Shown here: piece by piece, positions 7,828 through 16,085 of the stretch
How the letters are laid out: every line of letters starts with the position of its first letter
How positions within the stretch are numbered: the first letter of the stretch is position 1
Source of the DNA: Bradyrhizobium semiaridum
GTDB lineage: Bacteria; Pseudomonadota; Alphaproteobacteria; Rhizobiales; Xanthobacteraceae
Reading direction: 5' to 3'
Length of the DNA stretch: 64,000 nucleotides
NCBI RefSeq assembly: GCF_020329505.1
Contig: NZ_JAGKJJ010000013.1
Location: 1 to 64,000, forward strand
Position numbers and translations under genes: made by a program
The notes under the pieces: generated by a model
Seen by the model: the letters and a program-made list of their open reading frames with translations, nothing else
Told to the model about the DNA's origin: nothing
Database searches by the model: none

Positions 7828-8654
7828 ACGATGCGCGGCGGCGCCTCTAGCGGCACCGGCATCGCGTGCAGCAACGGCGCGTGGCGGGACTGGCCGCGGA
7901 GATCGCGCGGCAGCACGCCGATCAAATCGGACTGGCGCACGATCTCGTAGGCCGCGCCGTAGTGATTGACGATGGCGACGACATTGCGCGACAGCCCGCG
8001 CGAGGCGAGGAACTGGTCGTAGGTCGCAAGCGTCCGGCCGGCCAGGCTGACATCGACATGCCCGGCGTTGAGGAAGCTGCGGACGCTGAGCCGCTTGCGG
8101 GCCGCGAGCGGATGGCCGCGGCGCATGAAGCAGGCATAGTCGACGGTCCACAGCGAGCGCGAGCGGATCAGCGCCGGATGCTGCGCCTCGTTAACATAGA
8201 CCGAGAGCACGCAATCGACGCGATTGTCCTCGAGCTGGTCGGCGATGCCGATGATGGTGTTGGGCACGGTGCGGATGCGCGCGTTGGGCGCCACCTCGGC
8301 GAACTGGTTCACCAGGCGCGGCATCACCAGCGCGGCGACGTAGTCCGACATCGACAGGCTGAACTCGGTCTGCGCGCGGCGGGAATCGAACACCTCCTCG
8401 TCGAGCGCGCCGCGCACGCGCTCCAGCGCCTCGCCGATCGGATCCCACAGCGTCACCGCGCGTTGGGTGGGGCGGATCCCGGTGCCCGATCGGACGAACA
8501 GCGGATCGCCGAGCGCATCGCGCAGCCGTGCCAGCGCGTTGCTGACCGCCGGCTGCGTCATCGTCAGCGCGCTCGCGGCCCGCGTGACGCTGCCCTCGGT
8601 CATCAGCGCCTCGAACACTTTCAGCAGGTTGAGGTCGAGCGTGCGGAACGACAT
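7737..8654 (-). CDS. LysR-family transcriptional regulator
   Basis: A 305-aa regulator of full family length. The N-terminal winged helix-turn-helix (residues about 6-65) reads LDLNLLKVFEALMTEGSVTRAA then QPAVSNALARLRDALGDPLFVR, a textbook LysR signature. Residues from about 95 on form the type 2 periplasmic-binding-like effector domain. It diverges from the MFS and amidohydrolase genes across a 121-bp AT-rich gap, so it probably controls them in response to the transported or hydrolysed compound. The start ATG at 8654 gives the standard N-terminus. Its last 92 bases are duplicated at 5610-5701 beyond insert 2. Confidence 0.92.
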   Translation of the reverse strand: MSFRTLDLNLLKVFEALMTEGSVTRAASALTMTQPAVSNALARLRDALGDPLFVRSGTGIRPTQRAVTLWDPIGEALERVRGALDEEVFDSRRAQTEFSLSMSDYVAALVMPRLVNQFAEVAPNARIRTVPNTIIGIADQLEDNRVDCVLSVYVNEAQHPALIRSRSLWTVDYACFMRRGHPLAARKRLSVRSFLNAGHVDVSLAGRTLATYDQFLASRGLSRNVVAIVNHYGAAYEIVRQSDLIGVLPRDLRGQSRHAPLLHAMPVPLEAPPRIVSLFWHQRNDTVPAQRWLRETLVDLFARME

Positions 8655-8775
8655 CTGCGATATTCACATTGGTGATATATTAGATCATGATTATAAATTA
8701 TTGGGATAATTGCGGTTTGTCTATCATCCCCGGATCACACGGCGCGCCGGGGCCGTGCGGCGAGGGGGGATTCTC
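8655..8775. promoter_or_regulatory. Divergent LysR/MFS control region
   Basis: This AT-rich gap between divergent genes contains an imperfect dyad, ATATTCAC (8660-8667) facing GTGATAT (8672-8678). A second AT-rich stretch, TGATTATAAATTATTG, begins near 8688. This is the expected position and shape of a LysR box with T-N11-A character. The MFS start is preceded by GAGGGGGG at 8762-8769. Confidence 0.5.
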
Positions 8776-10134
8776 ATGTCAGTGATATCGGCGCGCATCG
8801 AGCGCCTGCCATATGCGCGCTTTCACACGCATCTGCTGCTGATGGGCGGTTTCGGCTACATGTTCGACGCGATGGACGCGGCCGTGCTCGCCTTCATCCT
8901 GCCGGTGGTGCGCACCGCCTGGAAGCTGTCCGCCGTCGAGACCGGCGTGCTCGGCAGCAGCACCTTCGTCGGCTTCCTGTTCGGCGCCTTGCTGGCGGGG
9001 ACGCTCGGCGACCTGATCGGTCGTCGCGCGGTGATGATGTCGGCGCTCGCGCTGTACTGCGCGGCCTCGCTGGTCAGCGCCGCCGTGGATAGCTGGCCGT
9101 CGTTCTTCGCCGCCCGCGTGGTGGCGGGGATGGGCACCGGCGCCGAGAGCGCGATCATCGCGCCGTACCTCGCGGAATTCGTGGCGCGGCGTTACCGCGG
9201 CGCCTTCACCGGCGCGCTGGCCGGCTTCTTCTCGTTCGGCTTCGTCGCCGCGGCCCTGCTCGGCTATTTCATCGTCCCGGCCTATGACAACGGCTGGCGC
9301 ATCGTGCTTGTCATCACCGCGGTGCCCGTCGTGATGCTGCTATGGTGGCGCCGCTCGCTGCCGGAATCGCCGCGCTGGCTGGAAAGCCGCGGCAGGACGG
9401 CGGAAGCCGAGGCGGTGCTCGACAGGATCGAGGCGGGTTTCGCGCGCGCTGGCGTCGCGCTGCCGGCGCCGGTCGCCGAGCCGACCGCGCCGCCGGCTGC
9501 TGCCGGCACGCTGCTGGGCAATCTCGCGGCGCTGCTGGCCGGACGGCAGGCCCGCATCACCACCATGACGTGGATCATGTGGCTGTCGATCACCTTCAGC
9601 TACTATTCGTTCTTCGTCTGGATTCCCGGCCTTTTGGTGCAGAACGGCATGAGCATCACCAAGAGCTTCGGCTATTCGCTGGCGATGTATTGCGCGCAGG
9701 TGCCGGGCTATTTCACCGCTGCCTTTCTCAACGAGCGGATCGGCCGGCAGGCCACCATCGCCACCTACATGTTGTGCGGCGGCATCAGCGCCCTCGGGCT
9801 GGCCTTTGCCCAAAGCGACGGGCAGATCATGACCGCGGGCCTGCTGCTGTCGTTCTTCATGAACGGCACCTATGCGGGCGTCTACGCCTACACGGCCGAG
9901 GTGTTTCCGACGCCGATCCGAACCACGGGCGCGGGGCTGGCATCGGCGATCGGACGGATCGGCGCGATCGTCTCGCCGATCCTGGTCGGCTACCTCTATC
10001 CGAAATTCGGCTTCACCGGCGTGTTCGGCGTCACCACGACCGTGCTGCTGATCGGCGCTCTGACCGTGGTGCTGATGGGCGTGCCGACCCGTGGGCGCTC
10101 GCTGGAAGAGATTGCGGCGAGCAAGGCCGCGTGA
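8776..10134 (+). CDS. MFS transporter (sugar/aromatic-acid proton symporter type)
   Basis: A 452-aa major facilitator protein with twelve hydrophobic segments in two halves. DLIGRRAVM after the second segment is the loop 2-3 GxLaDrxGRR motif, and LPESPRWLESRGR at the mid-loop is the PESPRWL signature of the sugar/aromatic-acid branch. The ATG at 8776 was chosen because GAGGGGGG lies six bases upstream; the frame could extend to 8710 but without a ribosome site. The amidohydrolase gene follows after 13 bases, so they form an operon under the divergent LysR. It probably imports the compound that the hydrolase acts on. That substrate is unknown. Confidence 0.88.
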   Translation: MSVISARIERLPYARFHTHLLLMGGFGYMFDAMDAAVLAFILPVVRTAWKLSAVETGVLGSSTFVGFLFGALLAGTLGDLIGRRAVMMSALALYCAASLVSAAVDSWPSFFAARVVAGMGTGAESAIIAPYLAEFVARRYRGAFTGALAGFFSFGFVAAALLGYFIVPAYDNGWRIVLVITAVPVVMLLWWRRSLPESPRWLESRGRTAEAEAVLDRIEAGFARAGVALPAPVAEPTAPPAAAGTLLGNLAALLAGRQARITTMTWIMWLSITFSYYSFFVWIPGLLVQNGMSITKSFGYSLAMYCAQVPGYFTAAFLNERIGRQATIATYMLCGGISALGLAFAQSDGQIMTAGLLLSFFMNGTYAGVYAYTAEVFPTPIRTTGAGLASAIGRIGAIVSPILVGYLYPKFGFTGVFGVTTTVLLIGALTVVLMGVPTRGRSLEEIAASKAA

Positions 10135-10147
10135 CAGGAGATCATCG

Positions 10148-11392
10148 ATGGCAACAATCCTCTTCAAGAATGCCGCGCTGCTCGATCCGCTGCGGGCCGA
10201 CCTGCTGGAAGGCCACCACGTGCTGGTCGAGGATCGCCTGATCAAGGAGGTCTCCGACCGGCCGATCGCGACATCAGCGGACCGGGTGATCGACCTCAAG
10301 GGCAAGACCCTAATGCCCGGGCTGATCGACCTGCACGTGCATGCGGTCGCGGTCGAGCTCGATCTGTCGGCGCAGGCGCGGATGGCCAATGTGCTGGTGA
10401 CGCTGCGCTCGACCATGCTGCTGCGCGGCATGCTGAAGCGCGGCTTCACCACGGTGCGCGATGCCGGCGGCGCCGGCTATGCGCTGAAGCAGGCGATCGA
10501 CACCGGGCTGACCGACGGCCCGCGGCTGTTCGTCTCCGGGCGCGCGCTCAGCCAGACCGGCGGGCATGGCGACGGCCGCGCCCGCTCGGACTATCTGAGC
10601 GATCCGACCTGCTCCTGCTGCGTGCGGGTCGGCGCCATCGCGCGCGTCGTCGACGGCGTCGATGCCTGCCGCAAGGCGGTGCGCGAGGAGCTGCAAATGG
10701 GCGCCGACCAGATCAAGATCATGGCGTCCGGCGGCGTTGCCTCGCCGACCGATCCGATCGGCGCCTACGGCTATTCCGAGGACGAGATCCGCGCCATCGT
10801 CGCCGAGGCGCGCGCGCGCCACACCTATGTGCTGGCCCACGCCTATACGGCCGAAGCGATCGAGCGCGCGGTGCGCTGCGGGGTGCGGACCATTGAGCAC
10901 GGTAATCTGGTCGATCTTCCGACGGCGCGGCTGATGGCGGAGCAGGGCGCCTATGCGGTGCCGACGCTCGTCACCTACGAGGCCCTCGCGAGCGAGGGCG
11001 CGCAATATGGCCTGCCTGCGGCGAGCGTGGCCAAGATCGCCGACGTGCGCGACGCCGGCCTGCGTTCGCTTGCGATCTATCGCGAAGCCGGCGTCAAGAT
11101 GGGCTACGGCTCCGATCTGCTCGGACCGTCGCAGCGGCTGCAGAGCGACGAGTTCCGGATCCGCGCCGAGCTGTTCGGCCCGCAGGCGGTGATCCAGAGC
11201 GCGACCATCATTGGCGCCGAGGTGCTCGGCATGGACGGCAAGCTTGGCCGCATCGCGCCGGAGGCCTTCGCCGATCTCCTGGTGGTCGAGGGCAACCCGC
11301 TGCGCGATGTGGCGTGCCTGCTCGGCCAGGGCGAGCGCATCCCGCTGGTGATGAAGGCTGGCAAGGCCGAGGTCGACAGGCTGGGCGCGTGA
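10148..11392 (+). CDS. Amidohydrolase-superfamily metal hydrolase
   Basis: A 414-aa metal-dependent hydrolase with the full ligand set: DLHVH (HxH at the end of strand 1), the Lys in QIKIMASGG, His in LAHAYTA, His in TIEHGN and the Asp in GYGSDLLG. This is the imidazolonepropionase/prolidase-like amidohydrolase branch, which opens amide or lactam bonds. ATG 10148 has AGGAG eight bases ahead. The gene is the second in the operon with the MFS carrier, so uptake followed by hydrolysis of an amide-like nutrient is the simplest reading. An unusual CSCC cluster near residue 155 may bind metal or be structural. Confidence 0.85.
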   Translation: MATILFKNAALLDPLRADLLEGHHVLVEDRLIKEVSDRPIATSADRVIDLKGKTLMPGLIDLHVHAVAVELDLSAQARMANVLVTLRSTMLLRGMLKRGFTTVRDAGGAGYALKQAIDTGLTDGPRLFVSGRALSQTGGHGDGRARSDYLSDPTCSCCVRVGAIARVVDGVDACRKAVREELQMGADQIKIMASGGVASPTDPIGAYGYSEDEIRAIVAEARARHTYVLAHAYTAEAIERAVRCGVRTIEHGNLVDLPTARLMAEQGAYAVPTLVTYEALASEGAQYGLPAASVAKIADVRDAGLRSLAIYREAGVKMGYGSDLLGPSQRLQSDEFRIRAELFGPQAVIQSATIIGAEVLGMDGKLGRIAPEAFADLLVVEGNPLRDVACLLGQGERIPLVMKAGKAEVDRLGA

Positions 11393-11398
11393 GCCGGG

Positions 11399-11821
11399 CT
11401 ATTGCTTGGTTCGCTTGGTGTTTCGCGGAGCGGGCGCGGGTTGCGGTGCCGGGCTTTCAGCCCTTGCCGATTCCAGTGAGTTGACCCGCGCGCTGAGCGA
11501 ACCCAGCTGGTCGGACAGCAGCTTCTGGTCGCCCTGCTGCGCAGCAATCCTCTGCTAAATGTCGCTGACTTGCGTGGCCAGCTTCTGCTGGTCGGACTGG
11601 CTCCCTTGCACCGCCTGTTGCAGCGACGCCAGGCTCTGCTTGAGCTGCTCGATCGCAGGATCCGGAGCAGGCGCGACCGCCTGTTGCTGCGTGGCCGGTT
11701 TGGTTCCGTTGCCATAGCTCATCCATAGGGCACCGCCGGCAACGATGAGGGCGAGCAGCGCCACAAGCAATGAGAGCGCCGATCGCGGCCGTGCATCGGC
11801 GGGCATTGAAGGATCAGTCAT
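11399..11821 (-). pseudogene. Membrane-anchored coiled-coil protein gene with in-frame amber codon
   Basis: Read from ATG 11821, the frame encodes a short Pro/Ala N-terminus, one transmembrane helix (SLLVALLALIVAGGALW), and a Gln-rich coiled coil. It meets TAG at 11555-11557 (codon 89) and then continues in the same frame for 51 more codons of the same coiled-coil and Ala/Pro character (QRIAAQQGDQKLLSDQLGSL...), ending at TAG 11399-11401. The stop sits where CAG (Gln) would fit, one base away. So the gene is probably truncated by a point mutation, leaving an 88-aa product. Function is unknown. It converges on the amidohydrolase gene. Confidence 0.75.
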
Positions 11822-12068
11822 GAGAATTTCCCCGTTGGCGGACGACGGGATCAACGATCAGGACGCAGGCTGGTTCCGCACGACATCCCGGCGAAGGGCT
11901 GTCGCGGCATTGCGGGATGGCAAGCTTGTGCCGTATGCCGGCGCGGTTCGGTTACGTCGTCTCGCACCGGACAACCAAAATTTGTGCTGATACGGCGGAC
12001 CGACGCTGTCGAGCCGAAGCCCGACATATCCTATATCGTCGGATACACGCGCCGCCCTGGAGCAGGAT

Positions 12069-13268
12069 ATGACCACGCCGTCCAACCTCGATTCCGCCAC
12101 CGCCTATGCCGCCCGCGACGTCGTGCGCTGGCTGACCAACGAGACCCGCGACGAGCGCTTCATCGACAACATCTTCGCCGAGATGTGCCGGCGCCTGCAG
12201 CAGGCCGGCATTCCGGTCAAGCGGGCGACGCTCAATCTGTTGATCCACCATCCGCAATGGCTCGGCGCCCGCATCAACTGGTCCAACGGGATGCGGGAGG
12301 CGGCGATCACGCGGGTGGACTACGATGTCCAGCAGCGCTCGGAATATCTCGGCAGCCCGGTCTACGAAATCCATCAGGGCGCGACCGAGGTTCGCGAGCG
12401 GCTCGATCGGGATCCATCACAGGGCCGCCAGCACGCCCTCTATGACGAGATGCGCGCGCTGGGCCTGACCGATTATGTGGCGTGGCCGCTGTATCACACG
12501 CTCGGCAAGCGGCATGTCGTGACTTTCGCCACCGACCGCGCCGGCGGCTTCGAGGACGCGCATGTCGCGGCGCTGTCGAGCCTGCTGCCGGTGCTGGCGC
12601 TGGTCAGCGAGATCCGGATGAAGAACCGGCTGGCGCGGACGCTGCTGGAAACCTATGTCGGTGCCCATGCCGGCGAACTGATCCTGGCCGGCGCCACGCG
12701 GCGCGGCAGCGGCACCACGGTGCGCGCCGCGATCATGATCTGCGATCTGCGCGACTTCACGAAGATCTCCGACAACTGGCCGCGCGACGACGTGATCGAT
12801 CTGCTCAACGACTATTTCGACGCGATGTCGGAGCCGATCGCGCGGCATGGCGGCGAGATCCTGAAGTTCATCGGCGACGGCCTGCTCGCGATCTTCCCGC
12901 TCAGCGATCCCAACGCCTGCGCAAACCTGCTCAAGGCGGTGTCGGAAGCGCGGGACGCGATGGCGGCGCTGAGCGAGAAGAACAGCATGATGGGGCGTGC
13001 GCCGATGAATTACGGCATCGGTGTCCATGTCGGCGACGTCATGTATGGCAATATCGGCTCGCGCAGCCGGCTCGACTTCACCGTGATCGGCCCCGCCGTG
13101 AACATGGCCTCGCGCCTCGAAGCGCTGACCAAGCAGCTGAAGCGAAACGTGCTGCTGTCGCGCGCCTTTGCCGATTTCGTCGAGGGCGAGTTCAAGCTCG
13201 AGCATGTCGGCGAACATCCGGTGCGCGGCTTCAGCGAGCCGATCGAGCTGTTCGCGTTCAACGGCTGA
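12069..13268 (+). CDS. Class III adenylate/guanylate cyclase
   Basis: A 399-aa cytoplasmic protein. Residues about 1-190 form a sensor-like region of no recognised family. The cyclase catalytic domain begins near residue 220 with AIMICDLRDFTKIS, whose Asp would bind the first metal. GGEILKFIGDGLLAIF carries the second metal Asp, and VMYGNIGSRSRLDFTVIGPAVNMASRLE is the substrate and transition-state segment. The product is most likely cAMP, because the LDFTVIG region resembles alphaproteobacterial adenylate cyclases, but substrate choice cannot be proved by eye. ATG 12069 follows GCAGGAT. It is monocistronic, and a palindromic repeat follows it. Confidence 0.88.
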   Translation: MTTPSNLDSATAYAARDVVRWLTNETRDERFIDNIFAEMCRRLQQAGIPVKRATLNLLIHHPQWLGARINWSNGMREAAITRVDYDVQQRSEYLGSPVYEIHQGATEVRERLDRDPSQGRQHALYDEMRALGLTDYVAWPLYHTLGKRHVVTFATDRAGGFEDAHVAALSSLLPVLALVSEIRMKNRLARTLLETYVGAHAGELILAGATRRGSGTTVRAAIMICDLRDFTKISDNWPRDDVIDLLNDYFDAMSEPIARHGGEILKFIGDGLLAIFPLSDPNACANLLKAVSEARDAMAALSEKNSMMGRAPMNYGIGVHVGDVMYGNIGSRSRLDFTVIGPAVNMASRLEALTKQLKRNVLLSRAFADFVEGEFKLEHVGEHPVRGFSEPIELFAFNG

Positions 13269-13287
13269 GGGATTCTTGCCTGACGCC

Positions 13288-13318
13288 GTAGCCCGGATGA
13301 GCGAAGCGATATCCGGGG
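13288..13318. repeat. Palindromic dispersed repeat, copy A
   Basis: This 31-base core is identical to 13858-13888 and similar to the core at 39364-39400. It starts GTAGCCCGGATGAGCG. It can fold because CCCGGAT faces ATCCGGGG. It lies between convergent genes, as REP-like elements usually do, and the copy is degraded to its right. Confidence 0.7.
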
Positions 13319-13389
13319 CCGCTCTTGCGATACGGCAAGGCCATCTCGCATGTCGCTGGCGGCCGCGTTTGCGGATATACGCGTTCGCC

Positions 13390-13599
13390 TCAGGCGGCTT
13401 GCAGCGGCCGGGTCATCTCGTCCATCGTCGGCACCAGCGACGGCGCGTCGCAGTCCAGCTCGGCCAGCCGGCTCATGAGCTCGCGCAGTCGTGGCGGGAA
13501 ATTCGCGTAATCGTCGCGCAGCGCGAAGCGCAGCCGCTCGCCGATCTCATCGCAGATGGCGCGCGCGTGCTCGGAGGCGATCGGATGGTGCTCAATCAT
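13390..13599 (-). CDS. Small conserved hypothetical protein (69 aa)
   Basis: From ATG 13599 the product is a 69-aa acidic, helical protein with EHARAICDEIGERLRFAL and a C-terminal VPTMDEMTRPLQAA. No domain is recognisable. The start was chosen because the ATG overlaps the stop of a tiny upstream reading frame, implying translational coupling. A longer 91-aa version has an implausible Arg/Cys-rich N-terminus. The even distribution of charged residues favours a real gene. Confidence 0.55.
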   Translation of the reverse strand: MIEHHPIASEHARAICDEIGERLRFALRDDYANFPPRLRELMSRLAELDCDAPSLVPTMDEMTRPLQAA

Positions 13600-13708
13600 C
13601 GGTCTGCACCGTCGTTGATGACGGCGATCCGTCGAACTGCATCTCCGCAACAGCGGATCCGGCATACGCGCAGGCGATCAGGACGAGGATCCGAACAATG
13701 CTGAACAC
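13592..13708 (-). CDS. Tiny secreted peptide (38 aa)
   Basis: GTG 13708, with GGGAGAG just upstream, opens a 38-codon frame. A hydrophobic segment, VRILVLIACAYAGSAVAEM, looks like a signal peptide ending in an AVA cleavage site. Only about 16 residues would remain after processing. It overlaps the next gene by eight bases. It could be a leader that couples translation rather than a working peptide. Confidence 0.4.
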   Translation of the reverse strand: MFSIVRILVLIACAYAGSAVAEMQFDGSPSSTTVQTDD

Positions 13709-13857
13709 AGGCCGCTCTCCCAATTTTTTCTTCCGTCCTGGATAGCAGCAGGACGTTGCCAGGCGCTTAGGGAAACTGGTTCTCAGCGGCTTTAGATGCG
13801 TGGTAAATGCGAGGTGCAGGGCGCGTTCAGGAATTGGCAACGATGTTGGCCGCAGCC

Positions 13858-13949
13858 GTAGCCCGGATGAGCGAAGCGATATCCGGGGAGCGCGCCGTCC
13901 GCGCGGCCAGACCGTTCCCGCATGTCGCTAACGCTCATGCGGGCTACGG
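13858..13949. repeat. Palindromic dispersed repeat, copy B (full length)
   Basis: This is a full copy. The left core (13858-13888) is identical to copy A, and the right arm (13918-13949, with CTCATGCGGGCTACGG) faces the left GTAGCCCG end. It ends just before the NUDIX gene stop. No gene overlaps it. Confidence 0.7.
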
Positions 13950-13961
13950 CCCGGGGCGGGG

Positions 13962-14339
13962 TTACCGCGGAAACAGGCGGTCGCGGATGTAGCGCGAGGT
14001 CGGCGTCAGGCGGAGGCCGCGCGGCTTCTGCCAGGCGGCGCGGTCGATCTCCTTCTTGTCGCCGATCGCGAGCCGGCCCTTGGCCTGCTTGGCGATGAAG
14101 ATCGCGTCGCTCATCCGGCGGCCGGACCGCTTGTTCTTCGCCGTCACTTCCTTCCAGAGGCTGAGCCTGCCGAGCTTGAGCTTCGGCAGCTCCTCCTTGA
14201 TCTCGCGCCGCAGACAGTCCTTACCGGACTCACGTGAGCGCCGGCGGCCGCCCGGGAACATCCACAGGCCGTCGGAGCGGCGTCGGACCAGAAGGACCTT
14301 GCCGCGTTTCGCGGCAACCAATTTGGAAGACTTGGTCAT
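13962..14339 (-). CDS. NUDIX hydrolase
   Basis: A 125-aa protein with a complete NUDIX box at residues about 33-55: GG, five residues, E, seven residues, then REIKEELP. The pattern fits Gx5Ex7REUxEExGU except for a Pro in place of the last Gly. Such enzymes hydrolyse nucleoside diphosphates linked to another group, or cleave diphosphoinositol polyphosphates; the specificity here is unknown. The start ATG 14339 gives MTKSSKLVAAKRGKVLLVRR, and 27 extra in-frame residues upstream look non-coding. A perfect 8-bp inverted repeat lies 41 bases before the start. Confidence 0.85.
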   Translation of the reverse strand: MTKSSKLVAAKRGKVLLVRRRSDGLWMFPGGRRRSRESGKDCLRREIKEELPKLKLGRLSLWKEVTAKNKRSGRRMSDAIFIAKQAKGRLAIGDKKEIDRAAWQKPRGLRLTPTSRYIRDRLFPR

Positions 14340-14379
14340 TGCTGCAGTACATCTAAACAGAATCGGATGACATTTTAAA

Positions 14380-14399
14380 TTGTCTACTTGGGTAGACAA
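14380..14399. promoter_or_regulatory. Inverted repeat upstream of the NUDIX gene
   Basis: TTGTCTAC (14380-14387) and GTAGACAA (14392-14399) are perfect complements around a 4-base gap. The site sits 41 bases ahead of the NUDIX start, where a repressor would block transcription. The cognate factor is unknown. Confidence 0.5.
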
Positions 14400-14521
14400 G
14401 TTCAATGCGGCGCTATCCACGTTGTTCCGCAGTCATGACTAACGCCAGAAGATCGCCGCCGGCTGCGCGAGAGAAACCATACGCGTTCGCCTGCGGCCGC
14501 GTGTTCGACCTCTGATTGATA

Positions 14522-14573
14522 TTGATCGGTCGACCTGGTCGATTGACTTGATCGGTCGACTTGATCGATTGAC
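14522..14573. repeat. Tandem 26-bp repeat ahead of a small gene
   Basis: Two head-to-tail units, 14522-14547 and 14548-14573, differ at two bases. Each carries TTGATCGGTCGAC and then TCGATTGAC. They end 51 bases before the 98-aa gene at 14625, so they could be paired regulator sites or part of its leader. Confidence 0.7.
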
Positions 14574-14624
14574 TTTTGTTCCTGATTTGTTCTAATATCC
14601 CTCACCGTCACAAGGAGGACCGCC

Positions 14625-14921
14625 ATGGATAACCGCATCAGCGAAATTCGCAGGCAGATCAGGGCACTGAGGGTCAGCATGCTCGAAGCCGAGCGGATCA
14701 TGCGCGAGCAGATCAAGCGCGATGAGGACTGTGGCTTCGTCGCCGGGGACCTGCTGAAGATGCGGACCGTGATGAGCCGCCTCATCGCGGAGCGGGCCGT
14801 GCTGGGCGATACCGCGCCGATCGTCACAGGCGCCCCTGTCGCTCCGCGCCGCCTCGCGGCATCGGTTTTCATCCGTCCGACGCGGCGTCACCTGGTTGCC
14901 GCCGAACAGCGCGCGCGATGA
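14625..14921 (+). CDS. Small hypothetical helical protein (98 aa)
   Basis: ATG 14625 has a strong AAGGAGG six bases upstream. The 98-aa product starts with heptad-like helices (ISEIRRQIRALRVSMLEAERIMREQIKRD) and ends with a basic tail (RPTRRHLVAAEQRAR). No domain is recognisable. The strong ribosome site and the tandem repeat in front suggest a regulated, well-translated gene. It could be a small DNA- or RNA-binding protein, but that is a guess from charge alone. 14922-15149 holds no further gene. Confidence 0.65.
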   Translation: MDNRISEIRRQIRALRVSMLEAERIMREQIKRDEDCGFVAGDLLKMRTVMSRLIAERAVLGDTAPIVTGAPVAPRRLAASVFIRPTRRHLVAAEQRAR

Positions 14922-15149
14922 CGCCACTGAACACCTGCTGTTGCGCAAGCTGGAAGGTCTGATTCGGCGGCGGACCGCCACCGCTGCTGCGTCCGGCAAA
15001 ATGCCTCGGGCCGTCCCGTGCCGACCGGGGTGGTCAATCCGGCCGCCTCGACATATCGTGACACCGATCGTTCATCGCCCGGTCATCTGCCTGCGGCCAT
15101 CGTCACTCCGTGCCGCGAGCGGTCGGAAGCAATGCGCAGGAGGTTTCGG

Positions 15150-15947
15150 ATGTTGAGGGGCAGGCAGCTTGTGACATCGGTGCTCGCCGCCATCGCGATG
15201 ATGGCCGCGCCGGGGACGCAGGCGGACGCCGCACAATGCGGCAACGGCCCGGGCGGGTTCGAGACCTGGAAGCGGGAGTTTGCCGCGGAGGCGCAGGGCA
15301 AGGGCATCGGCGCGACCGCGCTCGGTGCGCTGATGCAGACCAACTACGCCAGCGCGACGATCGCCGCCGACCGCGGCCAGCACAGTTTCCGCCTGTCGCT
15401 CGAGGCGTTCATGGCCAAGCGCGGCGCGACCACCATCGTGGCGCGCGGCCGCTCGTTGAAGCAGTCGCAGGCCGCGCTGTTCTCCTCGATCCAGCAGCGC
15501 TACGGCGTGCCGCCAGGGCCGCTGATCGCGATCTGGGGCATGGAGACCGGCTTCGGCAGCCAGCGCGGCAATCAGAACATGCTGTCGTCGATCGCGACGC
15601 TGGCCTATGACTGCCGCCGTCCGGAGTTCTTCACCGACCAGCTCTATGCCGCGCTGAAGCTGATCGACCGCGGCTCGCTCTCGCCCAGCCAGCGCGGCTC
15701 GATGCATGGCGAGGTCGGCCAGACCCAGTTCATGCCGAAGAACATCCTCGCCTACGGCACCGGCAATCTGGACGTCGCGGCCAACGCGCTGACCTCGACG
15801 GCGGCGTTCCTGCGCGCCCATGGCTGGCGCGCCGGCGCCGGCTACCAGCCCGGGGAGCCCAACTTCGCAGCGATCGAGGCATGGAACGCGGCGCAGGTCT
15901 ATCAGAAGGCGATCGCCATCATGGGACGGCAGATCGACGGCCAGTGA
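15150..15947 (+). CDS. Lytic murein transglycosylase, MltB-like
   Basis: A 265-aa exported protein. A signal peptide (TSVLAAIAMMAAPGTQADA) precedes an SLT_2/MltB catalytic domain with IWGMETGFGS, whose Glu is the catalytic acid, followed by ALKLIDRG, GEVGQTQFMP and AFLRAHGW, all characteristic of the family. It cleaves peptidoglycan glycan strands to 1,6-anhydro ends in the periplasm. It lacks the C-terminal peptidoglycan-binding domain found in longer relatives. ATG 15150 was chosen over an ATG 18 bases earlier because AGGAGG (15138-15143) is placed six bases before it. No lipobox is present. Confidence 0.9.
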   Translation: MLRGRQLVTSVLAAIAMMAAPGTQADAAQCGNGPGGFETWKREFAAEAQGKGIGATALGALMQTNYASATIAADRGQHSFRLSLEAFMAKRGATTIVARGRSLKQSQAALFSSIQQRYGVPPGPLIAIWGMETGFGSQRGNQNMLSSIATLAYDCRRPEFFTDQLYAALKLIDRGSLSPSQRGSMHGEVGQTQFMPKNILAYGTGNLDVAANALTSTAAFLRAHGWRAGAGYQPGEPNFAAIEAWNAAQVYQKAIAIMGRQIDGQ

Positions 15948-15960
15948 GCTCTTTGCTGAA

Positions 15961-16005
15961 GCATGATCCATTCGGAAGACCGCTTCACGCTTTTCCGGAT
16001 CATGC
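15961..16005. repeat. Dispersed inverted repeat
   Basis: GCATGATCC at 15961-15969 pairs with GGATCATGC at the right end, around a CGCTTCACGCTTTT core. A diverged relative lies at about 19230-19290. No gene is present. Confidence 0.5.
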
Positions 16006-16085
16006 TGTCGGGTTGCTTCACCCGGTATTAACGCAACGGTGCCCAGATCAATTGCTCGTGCAGCGGAGCGCGAGGGAGCGGGCCC

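Noticed and set aside
14522..14573. Possible CRISPR array
   Set aside because: Only two adjoining repeat units with no spacer, and no cas genes in the window.
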